From JAPUDS01 sp039812985 (GTDB lineage Bacteria > Patescibacteriota > Saccharimonadia > Saccharimonadales > Saccharimonadaceae), in assembly GCA_039812985.1 (NCBI GenBank), contig JBDHUL010000045.1, positions 1 to 5,672 of the forward strand: a stretch of 5,672 bases of DNA. The letters run 5' to 3'. The notes below the pieces were generated by a model. It saw nothing but the letters and a program-made list of their open reading frames with translations. It searched no databases and was not told the origin of the DNA. Shown here in pieces: positions 5,120-5,672 of this stretch. Made by a program: the position numbers and the translations under genes. How positions within the stretch are numbered: the first letter of the stretch is position 1; each line of letters starts with the position of its first letter.

Positions 5120-5148
5120 TTGACAGGAGGTGGAGTGGATGATACGCT
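5120..5148 (+). promoter_or_regulatory. Candidate promoter of the last gene
   Basis: A perfect -35 TTGACA (5120-5125) is followed after 17 nt by TACGCT (5143-5148, three of six) with a TGA extended -10 just before it. The start would be near 5155, giving a leader of about 42 nt. The -35 also overlaps an AGGAGG (5125-5130) that may instead serve a mini-ORF, so the two readings compete. A second, weaker option is TTGTTA (4982-4987) with TATAGC (5004-5009). Confidence 0.45.
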
Positions 5149-5165
5149 GGTGTCATATCAACCAC
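5135..5165. promoter_or_regulatory. 31-bp interrupted palindrome at the promoter of the last gene
   Basis: GTGGATGATA (5135-5144) and TATCAACCAC (5156-5165) are complementary over 9 of 10 positions around an 11-nt centre. The palindrome covers the candidate -10 box and start point, as an operator would. If transcribed from upstream it would instead form a stable hairpin. No T-run follows, so it is not a terminator. Confidence 0.5.
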
Positions 5166-5196
5166 GTAAAAACAGACAAAGGAACTGCGAGAAAAC

Positions 5197-5672
5197 ATGT
5201 CTGAGTTACCAGAAAAACAGGTAAAGCGTCTCAAAGCGCTTATTACCGAAGCAGAAACAAACTTGGCAGCTGCCAAAGAACTCCTCCTCAGCGTCATCGG
5301 TGACGATGATGACATCGTACGCCACAACACCGAAGAAGTGGCTGGAAAGGTTATTGAAGGAGTCTTTGATGGACAAAGTATGGTTGGACCAGATGGCAAG
5401 AACTACCCAGTGCCTGCTAACTATGCCAGTAAATCAAAGCTCGTCGAGGGCGACATCCTCAAACTGACTATCGCCGATGACGGCAGCTTCATCTACAAGC
5501 AAATCGGGCCCGTGGCGCGCCGCCAAATCATTGGCACGCTCGTCCAGCACGACGGAGCCTACTACGTCGAGTCAGCCGGACGCGAATACCGCGTACTACT
5601 CGCCAGCGTCACCTACTTTAAAGCCCGCGTCGGCGACCAGGTAAGCATCGTCGTGCCTGAAGATAACCGCGA
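5197..5672 (+). CDS. Conserved-looking hypothetical protein with duplicated beta-rich segment (partial, 3' end outside window)
   Basis: 158 codons are open to the window edge and I cannot name the family. Residues 1-34 form a charged, alanine/leucine-rich helix that could be a coiled coil (KRLKALITEAETNLAAAKEL), followed by an acidic GDDDD turn. Residues 52-96 and 111-157 look like two copies of one beta-rich unit: VIEG..., DGKNYPVPANYAS, LVEGDILKLTIADD and then IIGT..., AGREYRVLLASVT, RVGDQVSIVVPED. In both copies the tyrosine and the Gly-Asp pair are 15 residues apart, and the Gly-Asp pairs are 61 residues apart. Small beta barrels that bind nucleic acid look like this, but that is inference. 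No signal peptide or membrane segment is seen. The in-frame stop at 5167 leaves ATG 5197 as the only normal start; AAAGGA (5178-5183) is 13 nt away, a poor ribosome site. Its place after rplJL hints at a translation or transcription role only by context. Confidence 0.7.
   Translation, partial: MSELPEKQVKRLKALITEAETNLAAAKELLLSVIGDDDDIVRHNTEEVAGKVIEGVFDGQSMVGPDGKNYPVPANYASKSKLVEGDILKLTIADDGSFIYKQIGPVARRQIIGTLVQHDGAYYVESAGREYRVLLASVTYFKARVGDQVSIVVPEDNR

Noticed and set aside
5058..5399. Minus-strand open frame over the start of the last gene
   Set aside because: Antisense to a plus frame with far better protein character and an internal repeat; no ribosome site.

Overview
The window looks like a chromosomal segment from a small-genome bacterium of the Candidate Phyla Radiation, most likely Candidatus Saccharibacteria (TM7). 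This is an inference from the gene mix and protein style (variant thymidylate kinase, rplJ-rplL without rplK-rplA directly upstream, compact spacing, several genes without Shine-Dalgarno sites). TAA, TAG and TGA all behave as stops, so there is no sign of the UGA=Gly code of Gracilibacteria/Absconditabacteria. I see no mobile element, CRISPR array, tRNA or rRNA.

Left part (1-2025), nucleotide metabolism. A partial minus-strand gene for an aminoglycoside-phosphotransferase-fold kinase runs off the left edge. It is divergent from tmk (dTMP kinase), and the two share a 36-bp gap with overlapping, opposed -10 boxes. tmk converges on folA (dihydrofolate reductase, minus strand), which appears to be transcribed as a leaderless mRNA. 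Both enzymes support dTMP/dTTP supply. A 248-bp gap between the folA start and the next gene holds an inverted repeat and a near-consensus promoter.

Centre (2026-3567): a 513-aa protein with weak but ordered similarity to RelA/SpoT homologues. A helical stretch resembles the end of the HD domain, followed by a synthetase-like region in which several signature residues are changed. It is probably a divergent or inactive member.

Right part (3568-4990): the rplJ-rplL transcription unit (L10 and L7/L12 of the ribosomal stalk). It has its own extended -10 promoter, a recognisable L10 leader (K-turn aptamer with a GAAA-capped stem) and an attenuator terminator. After this comes a second, unexplained structured stretch, then rplJ, a 127-nt spacer, rplL and a strong intrinsic terminator. 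The sequence shows directly how L10 feedback could work: one CUCUGG segment can pair either with the aptamer or with the terminator 3' arm.

Right edge (4991-5672): a long untranslated stretch with a TTGACA-type promoter and a 31-bp interrupted palindrome lies before a partial unknown gene. That gene encodes an N-terminal helix followed by two similar beta-rich segments. The best candidates for something undescribed are the structured RNA at 3735-3828, the palindrome/mini-ORF region before the last gene, and the RelA/SpoT-like protein.
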